A stretch of 64,000 nt of DNA from Hormiphora californensis. Its lineage: Eukaryota > Ctenophora > Tentaculata > Cydippida > Pleurobrachiidae. Shown here one piece after another: positions 60,254 to 64,000 of this stretch. The notes under the pieces are model-generated. The model was not told where the DNA came from and searched no databases. It saw only the letters and a program-made list of their open reading frames with translations. Position 1 is the stretch's first letter, and each line of letters starts with the position of its first letter. The translations under genes and the position numbers were made by a program. The stretch spans positions 5,135,792 through 5,199,791 of the forward strand of contig CM035351.1 of assembly GCA_020137815.1 (NCBI GenBank), in the 5' to 3' direction.

Positions 60254-62338
60254 TTAAGAGAGTGCATCATCGGTGTGAAGAGAGATTCTCATGTCCCACA
60301 TATCATCACATACACTGGAGAGGGCTGCTGCTGCGTTATCAGTGGCCTGGGTCGGTCCCTGTTCTGTCCCACCAGAGGCCGTGGAAGGGGTCTGGTTTGG
60401 TTCCGTCCCGGCAGATGGAGAGACATGAGGGAGCTGTTGGTCCGCCGGGGGCTGGTAAGTAGGTGGGTAACTGGAACCAATAGGGTAACCATGGTTACCA
60501 TTGTATTGTGCATGGTAACCATGGTTACCATTTAACTGTTCAGGGTAACCATGGTAAACATCATATTGTCCAGGGTAACCATGGTTAGCACTATATTGTG
60601 CAGGGTAACTTTGAGCTTGGTTAACATCATAGTCTCCATAGTTACCACCACTGTTACCTTGGTAACCATTTGGATCAGCACCATAATGATAACCATCACT
60701 CTGTCCTCCATGGTAACCATGGTTACCATCATATTGTCCATGGTAACCACCGTCCTGATGATAACCACTGTTAACAGGTCTATTGCTAACTTTATCCTCT
60801 ACTAGTGCGTCAGGGCGGCCACCCCTCCCACCTCTGGAACCTCCCACCATCCCCCCTGAGGTTGGGGGAGGTGCCAACTCAGGCTCCCTGGCCAGAGCTA
60901 AAGGTGTAGCACCAGTAATTACAGGTAGATAATTCTCACTGGGAATCGGAATGGGGGACTCTGTACAGTTAAAAAACATTGGTGTAGTGTGCCGAACGGT
61001 GGTGTGAGTCTCTGTACCCTGGAGCAGTCTCCTGAAATCATAGGAATTTTGTTGAGATTTAGAAGCAGGGATAAAGAGTTTAGAGGGATCAAGAGAATAA
61101 AATTTGCAATAAAAAATAGTAATATCTCCAAAGTTAGGGCACCTGATTAGATCGCTGTTCATTACTGGGCGTGTTTCAAACTGCTGCTGGTGTCGCACGA
61201 ACCCGACCAGTGGAGGAGGAACCTGACCAGCCTGAAATGAAGGAATTTAGATATTTTTCGTAACCAAATTGCAGAAAACGGGAATTTTATAGGGTGACAA
61301 CATTCTAAGTACAGGGTACAGAGGACACTGGACAGACATCATGAGAACCGATAAAAGCGAGGTAGACTGCTCTTATCTGTTAATTACTGCACTTCCTAAC
61401 ACTACACCAGTCCCCACACCACCCTAACCGCATCACTTCCGAAAGGATGATCCGGCACTATGCTGTCTCGCCTGTTCGGCGAGACTTGGCTGTGTGACTG
61501 TTTACAGTCCCAGATGAGCGGCCCAAACCAAACCAGACCAAACCGCATCACTTCACCCCTACCCTACCCCTACCCTACCCTACCCTCCCACTCCAGTCTG
61601 CTTCCCCAAAACATATCTAACCTGTGTCACAAGAGCAGATAGTTTAGGTGGGAGGGTGTCCACGACAGCGCATAGAGCGTAGGAGAGATCCCTGGCGTGT
61701 TTTATAACTGGGTCTATGTCCAGTTTTGCAGTGACACTCTGTGCCCAGTAGAGGACCTGGTCTGATGTTGCACACGCTAGCACCTAGCAAGAGAGACAGG
61801 GTGTGTATTTGATGAGACCTAGGATTATTAAAGTTGAATATTAAGTTAATATTATTAACTGTAAATTGATATTAGACGAGACTAAATACCTGTTCCTTAT
61901 TGGTTATGATAAGAGCAGAAGCAAAGAATATTTCAAAATGGGCGGTGTTGTGTTGAGCGAATAGAATGTCCCATAGCCGCAGGATTGAGTCCATTTTAAA
62001 TTCGTTCTTGAACAGCAGAAGGAACCACCTAAAGGTAAACTTGTTGATTTATTGAGATCATACCTCATTTAATTTGTAACTCATGACATGGAACGTGATA
62101 GTGGAAGACTGAGTTTTCATTTCAAGTGGGTGATGTAATAGTTATCAATCGTCACCCACCTAAAACAGAAAAGCCAATGCCCGCATGTTATCTTCTCAAT
62201 GTGATTATAAAGCTCTTCATCAAAGTGTTGGATAAGGTCTGCTGTCGAGGAAAGTTGCGGGGATATGTCAAGGGTTAGGAGCCGGTCTCTCAGTTGAGGC
62301 ATCAGCTTGACAAAGCACCAAAAAGTGAGAGACTCGTC
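60254..62338 (-). CDS. TBC-domain Rab GTPase-activating protein, 3' half
   Basis: Four exons join in phase: 62338-62160, 62028-61890, 61783-61622 and 61231-60254. The first three encode the second half of a TBC domain: DESLTFWCFVKLM, HWLFCFRWFLLLFKNEF, SILRLWDILF and FASALIITNKEQ. TBC proteins stimulate GTP hydrolysis by Rab GTPases in membrane traffic. The catalytic Arg and Gln fingers lie in the first half, upstream of the window or in unrecognised exons beyond 62338. TBC1D15/16/17-type proteins look closest (FWCFV, FRW-x-L-x-F-K-x-EF). The last exon encodes about 325 residues of disordered tail with a Gly/Tyr/Asn/His/Gln-rich part (repeats such as YDGNHGYHG) and a Pro/Thr-rich end. A broken retroelement at 62948 may interrupt an intron. 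Confidence 0.75.
60470..60765. repeat. coding palindromic repeat GGTAACCATGGTTACC
   Basis: The DNA for the Gly/Tyr/Asn/His tail of the TBC protein contains many copies of the perfect palindrome GGTAACCATGGTTACC and its variants, spaced about 21-45 bp. On the minus strand each encodes GNHGY. Confidence 0.75.
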
Positions 62339-62444
62339 CTGTGGGGTATATCGCAAAGAAAGGTATGAGAAACTGTCACAATATAAATTATGTAAAAGAT
62401 GCTAGAAAGAGTTGTTGTGTTCTAACCCGCGGGCCCACGACACC

Positions 62445-62466
62445 GGGGGGGGGGGGGGGGGGGGGG
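62445..62466 (+). repeat. poly-G tract, 22 nt
   Basis: An uninterrupted G run about 100 bp upstream of the TBC exon at 62338. Confidence 0.85.
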
Positions 62467-62518
62467 CTGGGATTTGTAAAAATTGAAAGTTTTGTCGGTA
62501 TATTTCAGGAAGCGACCG

Positions 62519-62592
62519 AATATTCGGTTCGGTTCGGTTCGGTTCGGAAATTCGGTGTTTTTTGGGCGGTTCGGTTCGGTTCGGTTCGGTAG
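62519..62592 (+). repeat. (GGTTC)n pentanucleotide blocks
   Basis: Two blocks of GGTTC units (about 62526-62545 and 62569-62590) are separated by AAATTCGGTGTTTTTTGGGC. Confidence 0.85.
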
Positions 62593-62947
62593 GAAATTTT
62601 GGCCGAACCACCGAATTTTTTGGTCAAACAAGAATAAATGCATTATGTTTCATAATGCTATGTTTCCCCGCCAACCTTTCATTTCTAACACGAAGGCGGG
62701 ACAGACATTTCAGATCATTTATAAATCAACCAATCAGTATAGAACAAATCCTTGTGTTTTAGTAGCACTAAATTGCACGCCACATTGCGGAATTGCGCGG
62801 CACACAATTCCTGAAAACGTGTCAATGAAGTGGTTTATGAAGGAGCAGGTTGTTGTTGTGAGCGCGGCTCTAGTTGCTACATGTTGCCCCTCGCAACCTG
62901 AAACGGGACAAGAGAGCTGACTTGCTACACATAGTCACTATATCCGT

Positions 62948-63524
62948 TTAGATTTCTAAACCCCTATGCCTTTTTGCAATGGTTTCGTCCCTGAGTCCGT
63001 CAATAAATCGCTCTTTAATTTCGTGATTACCATTTTTCCGATGTAGTAGTCGGGATCGTCTGTAATCTGTATCTGGGGTCGTCTCGTGATCGTCGAGGAG
63101 TTTGGAGATGAAACCAATTCGCTCGTAGAAATCCATGACAGATTCTTCTAACTGTTGCGTTGCCTGTCTCAGTGCCAGTTTTGCAGATAGTTTCATTGTA
63201 GGCGATGTTAGTGCTGCGATCACCCGAGATCTCACCTCCCTCCAATTTGCTTTTTGCTCTGTCGTGAGATTCAGATCCCTCAATTTATCTTTACATTTCT
63301 CCGGCAGGTCTGTAAGGAGACTGATGTACCTATGTTCTCTCATCGGGCATTGAGGTAACTTCCTTGTACTCCTCGAACTCCCTCAAATATTGCTGGAAAG
63401 TCGTTTTCTCGTCGTAAATTTTGGGCTTATTTGCGACGGAATAAGAGATTTGAAGATCCTTCTTCGCTTGCCTGAGCTTTGCTTTAACATCCTCTGCTGT
63501 GAAGGTCACGTTGCCATCTGTCAC
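62948..63524 (-). pseudogene. LTR-retrotransposon gag fragment, frameshifted
   Basis: Two overlapping frames (63524-63330 and 63343-62948) together form a Gag-like protein: a segment with EFEEYKEVTSMPDER, then YISLLTDLPEKCKDKLRDL, a helical region with LRQATQQLEESVMDFYERI, and EIKERFIDGLRDETI, a typical end of Ty3/Gypsy-type Gag. They are offset by one frame near 63340, so the copy is broken. No zinc knuckle, protease or reverse transcriptase follows downstream, so it is truncated. Confidence 0.75.
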
Positions 63525-63612
63525 GTCGACGAAGAATGTGGGTGTCTCTGTATACAGATCTGTCTGATAAACTGTCTGTCATCCACATCTGTGATTCCGC
63601 CTCCGAACACAA

Positions 63613-64000
63613 CAGTAGTTAGGTCACAGCACCAATTGTTGTGTCTATGATTTGGGCTCTGTGTGTTTCGTGATAACCCAGTTAGTTCGTGTTGTGTTGA
63701 CAGTTGGAGTGGACTGTTTGGCCGTGTTTGACTATTGATGTCTGTCGTTGGTTGTAGTTGTATATTGGTACCAAATAATGAGTCGTTGTCTTCGGTGGGT
63801 CAAACTAATACAGGGTGTCCCACTGTCTTTGCATCACCTGTGATTTTGGGTGATGAGTGGCTTCCATTCAAATGCTCATAACTCATCGAAAAATAGGTCA
63901 AAACGGCTCAACCAAAAACAGTGTTGTAGAGAATTGTCAGGCGAACATTTGGGTACAAGATTGATGTTCCAAGTCTTACCAACCGTCAGATATATCGTCT
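63613..64000 (-). mobile_element. probable LTR and primer-binding site of the gag-bearing element
   Basis: Read on the minus strand, the sequence ends CACAACA and is followed by TTGGTGCTGTGACC (about 63622-63637), which looks like a primer-binding site starting TGG next to an LTR ending in CA. The gag frame begins about 90 bp further on. The outer LTR boundary is not found. A second LTR is not in the window. Confidence 0.45.

Overview
The window is nuclear DNA of an invertebrate animal. Genes are split into short exons with canonical GT/AG introns. The proteins are animal types: tandem galectin domains, tektin, SPMAP2/THEG, a kazrin/liprin-type triple-SAM protein, a prokineticin-like secreted protein, a TBC Rab-GAP and DHCR7. 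The DNA is full of (GA)n tracts, minisatellites and palindromic transposon derivatives. I cannot name the phylum. Tektin and SPMAP2 mean the animal builds motile cilia or flagella. I rebuilt the spliced genes by hand, matching intron phase at every junction.

Layout. 1-4967 (minus strand): a tandem duplication of a DHCR7-galectin unit, with both genes intronless here and copies broken at the junction. 4968-7774: non-coding, with degenerate telomere-like repeats and a CG-rich stretch. 7775-12181 (plus): a six-exon, 709-residue protein with an acidic disordered N-terminus, three SUMO-interacting-motif-like segments and a C-terminal CX2C-X16-CX2C finger. 13326-25293 (minus): a twelve-exon, 719-residue kazrin-like protein. 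26382-29438 (minus): a seven-exon, 406-residue tektin with an 18-nt microexon. 30377-31150 (minus): a single-exon SPMAP2/THEG-like protein. 32710-37118 (minus): a nine-exon, 419-residue extended SDR of the dihydroflavonol-reductase-like group.

37150-55000 holds no convincing gene. It is a transposon nest in which palindromic (fold-back) elements sit inside one another, each with its own target-site duplication (TSD), and a 2.2-2.4 kb tandem duplication supplies empty-site controls. 55047-56902 (minus): a five-exon, 200-residue secreted protein with two 10-cysteine prokineticin-like modules. 60254-62338 (minus): the 3' half of a TBC-domain Rab-GAP with a Gly/Tyr/Asn/His-rich tail. 62948-64000: a broken LTR-retrotransposon gag and probable LTR.

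Functional links. Tektin and SPMAP2 are both microtubule-associated proteins of the axoneme and lie next to each other on one strand. DHCR7 and galectin are linked only by the duplicated unit. The most notable observations are the nested fold-back elements (two copies reduce to 1,300 and 1,299 bp once inserts are removed), the double prokineticin-like protein, the DHCR7/galectin chimeric junction and the multi-SIM zinc-finger protein.
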